64,000 nucleotides of DNA from Sandaracinaceae bacterium (GTDB lineage: Bacteria > Myxococcota_A > Polyangia > Polyangiales > Houyiibacteriaceae), in the NCBI GenBank assembly GCA_020633055.1, contig JACKEJ010000012.1, forward strand, positions 248,001 to 312,000, read 5' to 3'. Both the position numbers and the translations under genes were made by a program. Below the pieces are notes generated by a model. The model had not been told where the DNA came from and made no database searches. It saw only the letters and a program-made list of their open reading frames with translations. Below, piece after piece: positions 8,982 to 17,952 of this stretch. Position 1 is the first letter of the stretch. Each line of letters begins with the position of its first letter.

Positions 8982-10337
8982 TCAGACGCGCGTGAGCTCG
9001 ACGACGGCGTGCGGGTTCGGCTGATCCTCGGGCAGCGCGCTGCGCAGGAAGTCGGCTGGGCAGGCGCCGGCGTCGACCAGGGCCCGTACCGGGACTAGGT
9101 GCACGCGCTCCGAACGCCCGTGAGCGTCCCGCACGTCGAGGCGGTCGAGACCCCCCTCCGCGATGGACAGCAGCTCGTCGGCCCACTCCGCCACCTCGCG
9201 GCCGCCGAGGGTCGCCCGCAAGCCGTGCACCGTGATGTCCACGCGAGCCGCGACTGCGTCCTCGTAGGTGAAGCGCGAGACCAGGGCCTCGGCCTGCTCG
9301 AGGGCCACGTCGTCGTACAGCAGTCCGCGGGCAAGGGCGGGGAGGGCGCACACCAGGTCGCGTCGCTGGTTGTCCGCGCCCCGCCACTCGAGCGTGCGCT
9401 TCAGCCGCACCTCGGGGAAGAGTGTGTTCAGGTGGGTCTCCCAGTCGGCGGCGGTGGCGTACGTTCCCTCCCACCCGTCGGCCAGGAACTCCCGGAAGCG
9501 TTGGCCCGTGTTCTCCACCACGCGACCGTCGCGGACGATCAAGAACATCGGCGCGTCGAGCGCCCACTCGACGTAGTCCGCGTAGCTCGCGCCCTCGCGC
9601 CACGCGAAGGGCAAGAGCCCCGTGCGCGCCGGGTCCATGTGAAGCCACACATCCGGGCGCTCGCCCACCCGACCGCGATGGCGCCCCTCGTACCACGGGC
9701 TGTTCGCGAACATGGCCGAGACCAGCGGCTGGGCTCGGAGCGAGACGCGCAGCTTGCGCATGGCGTCCGCCTCCGAAGCAAAGTCGAGGTTTGCCTGCAC
9801 CGTGCAGGTGCGCTTCATCATGTCCAGCCCGCGCGCGCCCACCGTGGGGAGGTAGCGCTCCATGATGGGGTAGCGCAGCTTCGGTACGCGCGGGAGCGCG
9901 TCGAGTGTGGCCAGCGGGTGGAAGCCCACCCCGAGCCAGGTGATGCCCAGGGGCTCCGACACCTTCTGCAGCTCGCTCAGGTGGTCGTCCATCTCGGCGC
10001 GCGTCGCGTGGATGTCCGGCAGCGGAGCGCCCGACAGCTCGAGCTGCCCAGCGGGCTCGAGCGTGATGGATGCGTGCCCGCGGGTGAGGGCGATGGCTGG
10101 AGCGCCCGGGACCTCACGCTTCGGGGTCCACCCGAATTCGCTGGCCAGCCCCTCGAGCACCCGCAGCACGCCGGTCTCCCCGTCGAACCCGATGGGCGCG
10201 AGCGACCGGTCCAGACCGAACTTCTCTGCCTCCGTGCCGACACGAAAGGCGGCGCGGGGCGTCTCGGCCTCGTGAAAGGGGCGCACCAGGTCGTCGAGGC
10301 CACTCAGCCGCGGGCTGTTCTGCTTCTTGTCGTCCAC
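8982..10337 (-). CDS. gshA: Glutamate-cysteine ligase, plant/proteobacterial type (GCS2)
   Basis: It makes gamma-glutamylcysteine, the first step of glutathione synthesis, in the cytoplasm. The 451-residue product matches the family found in plants, alpha-proteobacteria and myxobacteria: FRVGTEAEKFG near the N-terminus, ITLEPAGQLELSG for substrate binding, then YPIMERYLP, MMKRTCTVQANLDF and MFANSPWYEGR. The open frame extends to 10472, but the GTG at 10337 has AGGA six bases upstream and fits the family N-terminus, so I prefer it. The upstream 45 codons are low-complexity Arg/Pro-rich. No glutathione synthetase gene lies nearby. Confidence 0.93.
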   Translation of the reverse strand: MDDKKQNSPRLSGLDDLVRPFHEAETPRAAFRVGTEAEKFGLDRSLAPIGFDGETGVLRVLEGLASEFGWTPKREVPGAPAIALTRGHASITLEPAGQLELSGAPLPDIHATRAEMDDHLSELQKVSEPLGITWLGVGFHPLATLDALPRVPKLRYPIMERYLPTVGARGLDMMKRTCTVQANLDFASEADAMRKLRVSLRAQPLVSAMFANSPWYEGRHRGRVGERPDVWLHMDPARTGLLPFAWREGASYADYVEWALDAPMFLIVRDGRVVENTGQRFREFLADGWEGTYATAADWETHLNTLFPEVRLKRTLEWRGADNQRRDLVCALPALARGLLYDDVALEQAEALVSRFTYEDAVAARVDITVHGLRATLGGREVAEWADELLSIAEGGLDRLDVRDAHGRSERVHLVPVRALVDAGACPADFLRSALPEDQPNPHAVVELTRV

Positions 10338-10488
10338 GTTGGTCCTGCTGGGAGGTCGCTCGTCGAGCGGCGCGCTCGCAGTCGGTCGCGGGCGGGCGCG
10401 GGACGTTACCAGGGGTGAGCCTCCATCGCATCCCCCGCCGTGCCGCTCACGCGCCGCGGCCAAGGCGTCCACGGCCCTGATATTCCCT

Positions 10489-10517
10489 GTTCGTTATTGA
10501 CCAACGTTCGTTATACT
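10489..10517 (+). promoter_or_regulatory. Direct repeat and -10 element before the 10524 lipoprotein gene
   Basis: GTTCGTTAT occurs twice in direct orientation, at 10489-10497 and 10506-10514, 17 bp apart. The second copy runs into TATACT (10512-10517), which ends 6 nt before the ATG at 10524. No good -35 is seen at the normal distance, so the upstream copy may be an activator or alternative sigma recognition site (inference). Confidence 0.4.
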
Positions 10518-10523
10518 TCGGGA

Positions 10524-11669
10524 ATGTATCGGCGGAACGTACCTCGCCTCTCATCGGGGGTGATGGGGGTATTGGTGGGAGCGGTGTGCCTGGGCGCCAG
10601 CGCCTGCTCTGTGTTCGACCCTTCGCTCGTCGAGGGCGAGACGGGCTGCGCGGGGAGGGTCCCCCCGTCGCGGGTCTCCGAGCCGGACAGCCCCGGCGAC
10701 CAGACCTACGTCGTGATTCTCCGAGACATCTTGATCGACCAGAGCGGTGATGCCGGTAGCGCCGCGGACGCCCCTTGGCGCACCATCGGATTCAATCTGG
10801 ACGGACTGTGCACCACGCAGAACGACCTGCGGACCGAGTGCGCCCCGACGGCAGAGGGGCTCCCCATCCAGGTCGACGGTGAGGAGGGCATCGACAACAC
10901 GTTCGGGAACAGCTTCTTCCCAGTGCTCATGTTGGGCGCCGACGGCATCGACACCGACCTGATCATGACCCAGCAGCGCGGCATCGGCGCCGTGCTCCTG
11001 CTCATCGACGACTGGAACGGCGAGCAGAACGACTCGCGCGTGACGGTCACCGTGACCCAGACGGTGTTCGGCACCCCAGGAGATGGCGGTGCCGCCCCGG
11101 ACGTGACGGTCATCGGCAGCGAGGCGTTCGTCGACGCGGGCGGCACCATGCCTGCCCCGCTGCCCAACTGGGACGGGGACGACTACTTCTGGGCGCGACG
11201 CGACACCTTCATCGCGGGCGACGTCGCGACGCCGAACGTGCGCGTGACCACGGCCTACGTCACCGATGGTGTGCTCGTCGCGAGGCTGCCGGACCGCACC
11301 CCCATTCGACTCGTGGGCACGACGGTGGGCGTGGATGTCACGCTCACCGACCTGGTCGCGGCCGGCAACGTCTACGAGATGTTCATCGACCCTCAGCCGA
11401 CCCCTCCGAAGGTGATCGTATCCGGCCGCTGGGGCTTCAACGACATGGTGGCGCAGGGGCCGAACGTCGGCGTGTGCATCGGGACGCCGCTCTACCGCAC
11501 ACTACAGATTCTCCTGAACGGCATGGTGGACGTCCTGCAAGACCCGCCCGCCGAACCGGATCCGACGCTGCCCTGCGACGCGCTGAGCGTCGCCGTGACC
11601 TTCGACGGGTACACGGGGCACTTCGGCGGGCTGGCGGACGGGCAGGACATCCCCAGTCCCTGTCCGTGA
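10524..11669 (+). CDS. Hypothetical lipoprotein
   Basis: The product is 381 residues. The ATG at 10524 opens a signal peptide with a cleavage region LGASACS that fits a lipobox (Cys near residue 28); the frame is open further up but without a signal. I do not recognise the mature domain. It is beta-rich and acidic, with pairs of Cys (for example CTTQNDLRTEC and the final DIPSPCP) that may form disulfides. No catalytic motif is evident. It is transcribed away from gshA and is followed 60 nt later by the bactofilin pair. There is no Shine-Dalgarno; a TATACT hexamer ends 6 nt before the ATG. Confidence 0.75.
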   Translation: MYRRNVPRLSSGVMGVLVGAVCLGASACSVFDPSLVEGETGCAGRVPPSRVSEPDSPGDQTYVVILRDILIDQSGDAGSAADAPWRTIGFNLDGLCTTQNDLRTECAPTAEGLPIQVDGEEGIDNTFGNSFFPVLMLGADGIDTDLIMTQQRGIGAVLLLIDDWNGEQNDSRVTVTVTQTVFGTPGDGGAAPDVTVIGSEAFVDAGGTMPAPLPNWDGDDYFWARRDTFIAGDVATPNVRVTTAYVTDGVLVARLPDRTPIRLVGTTVGVDVTLTDLVAAGNVYEMFIDPQPTPPKVIVSGRWGFNDMVAQGPNVGVCIGTPLYRTLQILLNGMVDVLQDPPAEPDPTLPCDALSVAVTFDGYTGHFGGLADGQDIPSPCP

Positions 11670-11729
11670 GGGGCTGACACCGTTGTGCAGAGGTGATATC
11701 CCGCCGTCTCCTCTCGAAAGTGCAGAAAC

Positions 11730-12086
11730 GTGACCCAGCGACCCCTAGAGGCATATATCGGTGAAGGTCTGACCCTCAAGGGCAGCATCCGCGGAGACAC
11801 CGACATGGACATCGATGGGCGAGTCGAGGGCAACATCAGCGTGGGCGGCCATGTGCGCGTCCTCGAGCGGGGGCACGTTCTCGGGCCCGTGGACGTGGGC
11901 GCGCTGACGGTGCGTGGCCGCGTGGTCGGGGACGTCGCCGTGAGCGGTGCGCTCCACGTGGGGGAGACCGGGCGTGTCGCTGGGGACGTGCGCGCTGCGC
12001 GTGTCTCGCTGGACGACGGCGGTCTGCTCGACGGAACCATCGACATGGATGTCGACCTGCCCGCCGGCCTCTTGGAGGCACCATGA
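11730..12086 (+). CDS. Bactofilin (polymer-forming cytoskeletal protein)
   Basis: The product is 118 residues from a GTG start. It has the DUF583/bactofilin right-handed beta-helix: short repeating strands with GSIRGDTDMDIDGRVEGNIS and later VVGDVAVSGALHVGETGRVAGDV. Bactofilins polymerise without nucleotide on the membrane and organise cell shape, chromosome arms or motility machines in myxobacteria. The next gene, also a bactofilin, overlaps it by four bases (ATGA), so both are made from one message and may co-polymerise (inference). Confidence 0.9.
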   Translation: MTQRPLEAYIGEGLTLKGSIRGDTDMDIDGRVEGNISVGGHVRVLERGHVLGPVDVGALTVRGRVVGDVAVSGALHVGETGRVAGDVRAARVSLDDGGLLDGTIDMDVDLPAGLLEAP

Positions 12087-12688
12087 CCCGGCCTTCGCTC
12101 ATCCCGGGTGGGGTCACGGTCGAGGGCGAGCTGAGCGGCAAGGGTGACTTGGTCATCCTCGGGCGCGTGCTCGGCGACATCCGCGTCGACGGTCTGCTCA
12201 TCATCGAAGAGGGGGGCGCCGTGCGCGGCGAAGTGCGCGCCTCCAGCGTGGTCGTGCGCGGCGCGCTGGCCGGCAACGCCGTCGGTCAGGAGAGCGTGCG
12301 CGTGGAGGGCAGCGCCCAAGTGATCGGCGACCTGCGCGCGCCTCGAGTGAAGGTGGCCGATGGTGCCCGCGTGAAGGGGCGCGTCCAAATCGGTGCCGAG
12401 GCCGGGATCACATCGCCTCGCGTCGCCGCCCAGGCGGTGTCGCCGCTCGCTGCCTCGCCCGCCGCCGCGCCGACGCGCCTCCTCGGCGCGGCCACCGACC
12501 CCGCAGCCGCTGTTGCAGCCGCCGACTCCGTAGCCGCAGCCGTCGTCGGCCCTCGCGTCCGGCGAGCGCGCACGGTGGCGCCGCTCGAGGTGGCGCGGCC
12601 CGAGGGTCATGCCGCCTCGCGTCCGGCGTTCGTACGGCCGCCCTTGACCATGCCGCGCCTGACGCGGGTCGCCGCCGAGCGGCGCTAG
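12083..12688 (+). CDS. Second bactofilin with Ala/Arg-rich C-terminal tail
   Basis: The product is 201 residues. Residues 1-112 are a bactofilin beta-helix (VTVEGELSGKGDLVILGRVLGD, then GAVRGEVRASSVVVRGALAGN). The remaining 90 residues are a low-complexity Ala/Pro/Val tail ending in a basic Arg-rich stretch, absent from the first copy. The start overlaps the upstream stop (ATGA). The basic tail might bind membrane or DNA (inference). pyrE follows after 26 nt and could share the transcript. Confidence 0.88.
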   Translation: MTRPSLIPGGVTVEGELSGKGDLVILGRVLGDIRVDGLLIIEEGGAVRGEVRASSVVVRGALAGNAVGQESVRVEGSAQVIGDLRAPRVKVADGARVKGRVQIGAEAGITSPRVAAQAVSPLAASPAAAPTRLLGAATDPAAAVAAADSVAAAVVGPRVRRARTVAPLEVARPEGHAASRPAFVRPPLTMPRLTRVAAERR

Positions 12689-12714
12689 TTTCCCACGCTG
12701 GACCACCAGGACCC

Positions 12715-13278
12715 ATGACCGACCGACTCCTCGACATGCTGCGCGAACACAGCTTCCGGCGCGGCACGTTCACCCTGACCTCCGGCAAGACCAGCGACTT
12801 CTTCATCGACTGCAAGCCCACCGTCCTGCGCGCCGAGGGGCACGTGTTGGTGGGGGCGGCGCTCCTCGACGCCGCGACCTCGCTCGCACCCGGGCTGGAC
12901 GCTGTGGCGGGCGTGGAGCTCGGCGGTTGCTCCCTCGCGAGCGCCGTGGCCTGTACGTCGTACGCGCGCAACACCCCGCTCGACGCCGTGTATGTCCGCA
13001 AGGCACAGAAGGGTCACGGGACACAGAAGCTGCTCGAAGGGGCAGCGCACCTAGCCCCGGGAGCGCGCCTCGTCGTGCTCGAGGACACCGTCACCACGGG
13101 GGGCTCCACGCTCCGGGCCGTGGGCCAGATCCGTGAGGCTGGCTTTCAGGTGGCGGGAGTGGTCGCGGTCGTCGACCGCCTCGAGGGCGGGGGCGCGGCC
13201 CTCTCCGAAGCGGGCCTGCCGTACGTGTCGCTGTACACGCGGACGGACTTCATGGGCGACGGAGCTCCCACGTCATGA
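12715..13278 (+). CDS. pyrE: Orotate phosphoribosyltransferase
   Basis: It joins orotate to PRPP to make OMP, the fifth step of pyrimidine synthesis, in the cytoplasm. The product is 187 residues, normal for the family. Seen are the N-terminal FTLTSGKTSDFFIDCK that binds orotate, the KAQKGHGTQKLLEG catalytic loop, and the PRPP motif LVVLEDTVTTGGST at about 119-132. The stop overlaps the next start (ATGA). The decarboxylase gene is not adjacent. Confidence 0.95.
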   Translation: MTDRLLDMLREHSFRRGTFTLTSGKTSDFFIDCKPTVLRAEGHVLVGAALLDAATSLAPGLDAVAGVELGGCSLASAVACTSYARNTPLDAVYVRKAQKGHGTQKLLEGAAHLAPGARLVVLEDTVTTGGSTLRAVGQIREAGFQVAGVVAVVDRLEGGGAALSEAGLPYVSLYTRTDFMGDGAPTS

Positions 13279-13949
13279 GCCGCGGCGCGAGCATCCCCCG
13301 GCGTCGACGCGCGAGCTGGATCCTCGGGGTCATCGCTTTCGCGCTGGTGCTGCAGGCCATAGGGTGCGCTGGACCCGCGACCGTGTCGCTCGCCACGGGG
13401 CCGCGTGATTACACGCCGAACGACTACCGCGACGTGTACGAGCGTTGGACGCGCCACGAGCAGGACTTTGCCTGGGGCCAAATGCGGGACGTGCTGAGGG
13501 TGACCGCGACCTTCGAGTCCTGGGAGTTCCGTTGGGCCTACGTGGTGCGCTACGCAGACGACCACTCGCTCGTACCAGCCGCCCGCGACGAGATGCTGCG
13601 CGCCACGCTGGCCGACGCCGGGGAGCACCACCGCTTCTTCGTCACCCTCGCCGGCGACCACTTCCGCGAGTCCAACCTCTCGGGACGCATGAACGCGTGG
13701 CGCGTCCTGCTCATCGCGCCAGATGGTTCCCAGAGCGAGCCCATCGACCTCGAGCGCATCCGTCGCCCCACGGCCGCGCACCGCGTCTATTTCCCGTCCG
13801 TGACGAGCTATCGCGAGACCTTCCGGCTCGTCTTTCCTGCCGTCCGCGACGACGGAACGCCGTCCATTCCAGCGGGCGCGGACCACGTCATCTTGCGCTT
13901 CACCGGCGCCCGCGGCCGCGTCGATCTGCGCTGGGACCTGCAGCCCTGA
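13275..13949 (+). CDS. Hypothetical lipoprotein coupled to pyrE
   Basis: The product is 224 residues. It begins with a basic N-terminus (RRRR), a hydrophobic helix and a lipobox-like AIGC. The mature part is unrecognised, with YERWTRHEQDFAWGQMRDVLRVTATFES near its start and a predicted beta-rich remainder. The start overlaps the pyrE stop by four bases, so translation is coupled although a metabolic link to pyrimidines is not obvious. Probably an outer- or inner-membrane periplasmic lipoprotein. Confidence 0.75.
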   Translation: MSRGASIPRRRRASWILGVIAFALVLQAIGCAGPATVSLATGPRDYTPNDYRDVYERWTRHEQDFAWGQMRDVLRVTATFESWEFRWAYVVRYADDHSLVPAARDEMLRATLADAGEHHRFFVTLAGDHFRESNLSGRMNAWRVLLIAPDGSQSEPIDLERIRRPTAAHRVYFPSVTSYRETFRLVFPAVRDDGTPSIPAGADHVILRFTGARGRVDLRWDLQP

Positions 13950-13999
13950 ACGCCGCCGCGGGCGCGTGAGAACCCGCTGATTTCGTTCGCCAAATGTCG

Positions 14000-14029
14000 T
14001 TGACGCGCGCGCGGTCGCGCATGTATAGT
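14000..14029 (+). promoter_or_regulatory. Sigma-70-type promoter of the HEAT lipoprotein
   Basis: TTGACG (14000-14005) and TATAGT (14024-14029) are 18 bp apart. Transcription from about 14036 gives a 72-nt leader before the ATG at 14108. Confidence 0.65.
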
Positions 14030-14107
14030 CGCGGCGAACAATCTAAGTTCCTGAATTCTAAGGGGCTTTTGTCACGTCCCCCACTGCTCGTGGGGCCGGA
14101 GGTCCGC

Positions 14108-15787
14108 ATGACGCTGCGCGCGATTCCCACCCGTATTCTGCTGCTGACGATGATGGCTGCGCTCTCGGCGCCGCTGCTGGCGTGCCACGCCGACGAGAAC
14201 GACCCGGAGGGTCAGGCCGAGGAGCTGGCCGATCCGGTGCGTCGTCAGAACGCCATCCACAACCTCCAGCGCATCTACTCTGGCGTGCTGGCCGACAACC
14301 AGGGCAACCGCGCTTCCGAGCCCGTCGTCGCCGTGGCCAACATCATCACGCCCGCGCTCACGGAGACGTACCTGAACTTCCCGGAGGACCGCACCAACGG
14401 CCAGGCCATCCTCGATCTCCTCAAGGAGGTGCAGGACCCCCGCGCGCTGCCAGCCCTCAAGAAGGCGCTCGAGTGGCGCACCGGCGTCACCGAGCTGCAC
14501 GCCGTGCGCGCGGCGCAGGCCATCGGCGGCATGACCGTGCCCGACGGCGAAAAGCCCGCCGTCGCCGAGGCGCTCGGCCGTGCTTTCGACCAAATCACGG
14601 GCGTGCGCGAGGTGGACAACCAGATGCGCGTCGAGTTCGTGCGCGCCCTGGGCACGCTGCACCACAACTCGGCCACGCCCGTCCTCGTACGCGTGATGCA
14701 GAGCCAGTCCGAGAACCAGAACTTCCTCATCAACCGCCTCGCTGCGCGCGAGCTCGGCGAGCTGGGTGACCCCATGGCCGTCGAGCCGATGATCGGCGCG
14801 CTCTTCCAGTTCGCTCCCAACAACCCTGGCATGCGCATGAACGACGTGGCGGCCGAGGCCCTGGTGCGCATCGGGCGCCCCTCGCTGGCGCCCATGCTCC
14901 AGGTGCTCACCGGTGGTCACCAGGCCGCCAACACGGCCGCCGACGCGCTCATCGCCGCCGTGGTCGCGCGCCAGCCGGGACTCACGCTGAACCGTGCGCA
15001 GGTGGTCGGCCCCGAGGCCACCACCACGCTTGGCATGCTCGGCTTCCCGGAGGCCTTCGACGCGCTGCTGGCCGAGACGCGCGCCACCGAGGTGGACCGC
15101 AAGCTGAACGGCTGCATCGCGCTGACGCGCCTGAACCTCAGCGATGCGCAGCACACGCAGGTGCGCACCGTGATCACCGAGCTGTACAACAGCCTCAACG
15201 CCCGCGACGTCGAGATGCGCGCGCAGCTGATGGCCACGATGGCCAACACCTTCGACCCCGGCTACCTGCCGCTCTTCCTCACCACGGCGCGTGACCAGGA
15301 GGTCCACCCGGTGCTGCGCGAGACGGCCATCGCGAGCCTGGCCAAGCTGGCCAACGCCGCGCAGGCCGGCGAGCTGCGCACCATCATCGCCGCCGACAGC
15401 GACAACGCGGCGCGCTACAACGAGCACGTCGGTCCGTACCTCACGCTGGCGACCGAGTGCGACACCAACGTCAGCTGCTACGTCGGCAAGCTGGGCGACG
15501 CCGACGCCAAGGTGGCGGAGAAGGCCGCCTACATGATCGGCCTGCTCGCCGCCGACAACGACGAAGCCAGCATGACGGGCCTCGCTGCCCAGCTCGGCAA
15601 CGCGAACTTCCCCGTCCGCTTCGCGGCGCTGCTGGCGCTGGACCACATCGCGGCGAACGGCAGCCAGGCGGGCATCGACAAGATCGAGGAGCTCCGCAGC
15701 CAGGAAGAGGGCCGCGCCATCTGGAACCAGTTCAAGCCCATCGCGCTCCCCATCCAGGCGCGCCTCCGGGCCCGCATGCCGAGCTGA
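14108..15787 (+). CDS. HEAT-repeat lipoprotein
   Basis: The product is 559 residues. The ATG at 14108 opens a lipoprotein signal peptide (lipobox PLLAC); the longer open frame upstream contains the promoter and is rejected. The mature protein is alpha-helical HEAT repeats (for example DPRALPALKKALEWR, GDPMAVEPMIGALFQF, GNANFPVRFAALLALDHIA). Two Cys (CDTNVSC) near residue 455 could form a disulfide. It is probably a periplasmic scaffold; the partner is unknown. It may be functionally related to the membrane HEAT protein at 4532. The decayed FHA gene starts 9 nt after its stop. Confidence 0.85.
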   Translation: MTLRAIPTRILLLTMMAALSAPLLACHADENDPEGQAEELADPVRRQNAIHNLQRIYSGVLADNQGNRASEPVVAVANIITPALTETYLNFPEDRTNGQAILDLLKEVQDPRALPALKKALEWRTGVTELHAVRAAQAIGGMTVPDGEKPAVAEALGRAFDQITGVREVDNQMRVEFVRALGTLHHNSATPVLVRVMQSQSENQNFLINRLAARELGELGDPMAVEPMIGALFQFAPNNPGMRMNDVAAEALVRIGRPSLAPMLQVLTGGHQAANTAADALIAAVVARQPGLTLNRAQVVGPEATTTLGMLGFPEAFDALLAETRATEVDRKLNGCIALTRLNLSDAQHTQVRTVITELYNSLNARDVEMRAQLMATMANTFDPGYLPLFLTTARDQEVHPVLRETAIASLAKLANAAQAGELRTIIAADSDNAARYNEHVGPYLTLATECDTNVSCYVGKLGDADAKVAEKAAYMIGLLAADNDEASMTGLAAQLGNANFPVRFAALLALDHIAANGSQAGIDKIEELRSQEEGRAIWNQFKPIALPIQARLRARMPS

Positions 15788-15796
15788 TCACACCGC

Positions 15797-17650
15797 ATGG
15801 TGCGCCTCGAGGTCATCTCCGGCGAGGAAGCCGGACTCGTGCTGGAGCGTGACGTCGACGTGCTGCGTATCGGGCGCGCGCCCGACTCGCACTTGCCGCT
15901 CTCGGCGCACCACGTCTCTGGCACGCACGCGTCGGTCGTGTTCTGCGCGGAGGGCTACGTCATCCGTGACCATCACAGCACCAACGGAACCAGCCTGCAG
16001 CGTGGGGCCGAGCTGTTCGGGCTCGGCGCGCAGCCGGGTCGCGAGATGCTCCTGCGTTCCGGGGATGTGCTGCTGCTGGGAGAAGCCGAGCACCCTGTGC
16101 AGGTGCGTGTGCTGCTCGAGGACGACGGAGACGCCACCGAGTTCGTGCAGACGCGCGAGGTGTCCGAGGTGGGCCCGGTGGAGGAGCGCGCGTCGCTGGA
16201 CCGCGAGGTGCTGCGTGCGCTCTATCAGGCCCAGAAGCGCATCAGCGGCGCGCTGGACCTGGAGAGCGTCATCGACGCGGTGGCCGAGTCGATCTTCAGT
16301 TTCTGTCGCGCCACGCGATATCGCGCTCGCCGAAGGACGGTACTGGGCGTCAATCCCGCAGCAAGACTCCTGATATGCTCGCCGTGGGCAGCCAGGTACG
16401 TGATGCCGTCTCGCTCTCGCCGCGCACCCCATCCGCGCGCAGCGTGTTCAAAGATCGTGAAGGAGCGTGCCGCCGTCTCACAGCGGACGCCAGACAGTTT
16501 TATCAGGCGCTTCAGCGTCGCTCGCTGGCGCGCAGATCTCAGCACCATCAGCGTCCCACGCTGTGGCGGGGGCGAACATCATTGGGCGGTGTGTGGTATG
16601 GACAATCCGCGACGCCAGCGGATCTTCAGGGAGAAGGACCCTGGACCGCCTGTGCTCATCCTTGAGCGGCCAGCCTGTTGTGGTGCGCGCGCGCATCCTG
16701 TCGCGCCAGGCTTTCGAACAGCTCTTTAAGACACGTACTGAAGTCAGGAAGCGCGCCTTCAGGGCATGATCGGGAGGCCACCCATCCGGCGTCTCTCGGC
16801 GCAGCTACGAAGGTGGTCGACACGCGCGTGACCGTGCTCGTCGAAAAGGACCAGCACCGGCAGGCTGTCGCGGAAGCGCGGTACGCCACTGGTCGAACCG
16901 TGCCGACGCCTGTTCGTCGCGCAGAACACCGCTGCGCGTGCCAGAACTTGCTGGAGGCAGGCTGTTTCCAGGCACCCGCAAGGGCGTTCTGGCACCACGG
17001 AGGACAAGAAGGAGCCTGTTCATTTGGCCGACCGCTTTGCTAATTCCTGGACAGAAATTCAGGCGGGATGCCCTCGCCCTACAAGCCAAGCTGCCGTTTC
17101 CGCAAAGAGGGCGAGAGTGCGCCCATCAGGGGCGCGGCTTACCCGCGCAAGGTAGACGCGTGCGCATCGTCGCAGCCGCAACCGCACGCTCGAGACGGGG
17201 TGGGAAGGCGCTTCCGCGAAGACCTCTACCGCCTGCAGGTGTTTCCCTGCAGCTCCCCGCCGCTGCGTGGCGCAAGGGACGACATCCTGCTGGCTCGCAC
17301 TTCCGAGCAGTGCGCGCGCGAGTTCAGGCGCGCCGCATCAGCCACGTTCTGCGGGCGTCCGGAGCTGCTGTTGCGTACCTGGCGGGCAACGTGCGGGCTC
17401 GAGAACAGTGCAACACAGCTGGTCATCCGGATGGACGACGGCGAACATCGTCGCGTCACCCACAAACCCACGCATCAGCGAGGTGGGCGCCCCGTTGCGG
17501 GCACCGACGGGGGCGCTCAAGGACGCGCATGATGGACCAAGTGGAGCAGGCCATCCTGCGCTTGCGCGTCGCTCGAAGGCTTTGTTTTCTTAACCAACTA
17601 AAGAGCGCCACGGCGAGACCTGGGCATCACGCGCGAGGCTGCTGAGCTTC
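15797..17650 (+). pseudogene. Decayed FHA-GAF-sigma54 transcriptional activator
   Basis: Reading starts cleanly at the ATG at 15797 with an intact FHA domain (LRIGRAPDSHLPL, HHVSGTHASV, HHSTNGTSL, residues about 20-100), then a helix LDREVLRALYQAQKRISGALDLESV that normally leads into a GAF domain. Near 16312 the frame shifts: DIALAEGRYWAS continues in another frame and stops at 16373. Beyond this, recognisable pieces of a GAF domain and a sigma-54 AAA+ domain are scattered over all three frames: TVLVE before the lost Walker A, NLLEA plus a ruined GAFTGA region, ALALQAKL and RVRIVAA, FREDLYRLQVFP, AGNVRA for PGNVRE, and finally DLGITREA from the Fis-type HTH near 17630. The Walker A and GAFTGA motifs are both destroyed, so it cannot be an active activator. 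The FHA part may still be translated. Confidence 0.85.
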
Positions 17651-17952
17651 CGCAGGTTTCAGGGGATGTCGTAGCCGGGAGGTCTTGCAAGACGTTCCGT
17701 CAGGGGCACGGGCGCTTTCAGCTGCGGTGGAACTGGGGACGCTGTTCGCGGGAGCGCTGCGTACGCCAGGTTCCGACGCACCGCCGCCGACGGTCGCCGG
17801 CCCGGCGCCGTCCCCTGATCTGCCGAGTTCTCGGCCTGGCCTGACGTCTTGGGCGGCAGGTGCTCCCCGCCGTGGACGCCCTACGTGGCGACCGCAGCGC
17901 CCGACCAGGCAGGGGCGGGTGGCGACCCTGGCGCCCGGCACAGGCAGGGTGC
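17651..17952. other. Stretch without a recognisable gene
   Basis: About 300 bases of high-GC DNA between the dead activator and the end of the M18 peptidase gene. Short open frames exist but none has a plausible start or recognisable protein. It may be further decayed coding sequence. Confidence 0.5.

Noticed and set aside
10497..10517. TTGACC with TATACT as a -35/-10 pair before the 10524 gene
   Set aside because: The spacing is 9 bp, far from the 16-18 bp a sigma-70-type holoenzyme needs.
14072..15646. 524-residue reverse-strand open frame over the HEAT lipoprotein
   Set aside because: It is the His/Val/Gly-rich antisense shadow of GC-rich coding sequence. Similar long shadows at 1886-4414, 4961-7147, 21841-23472, 44532-46367 and 52638-54296 are rejected for the same reason.
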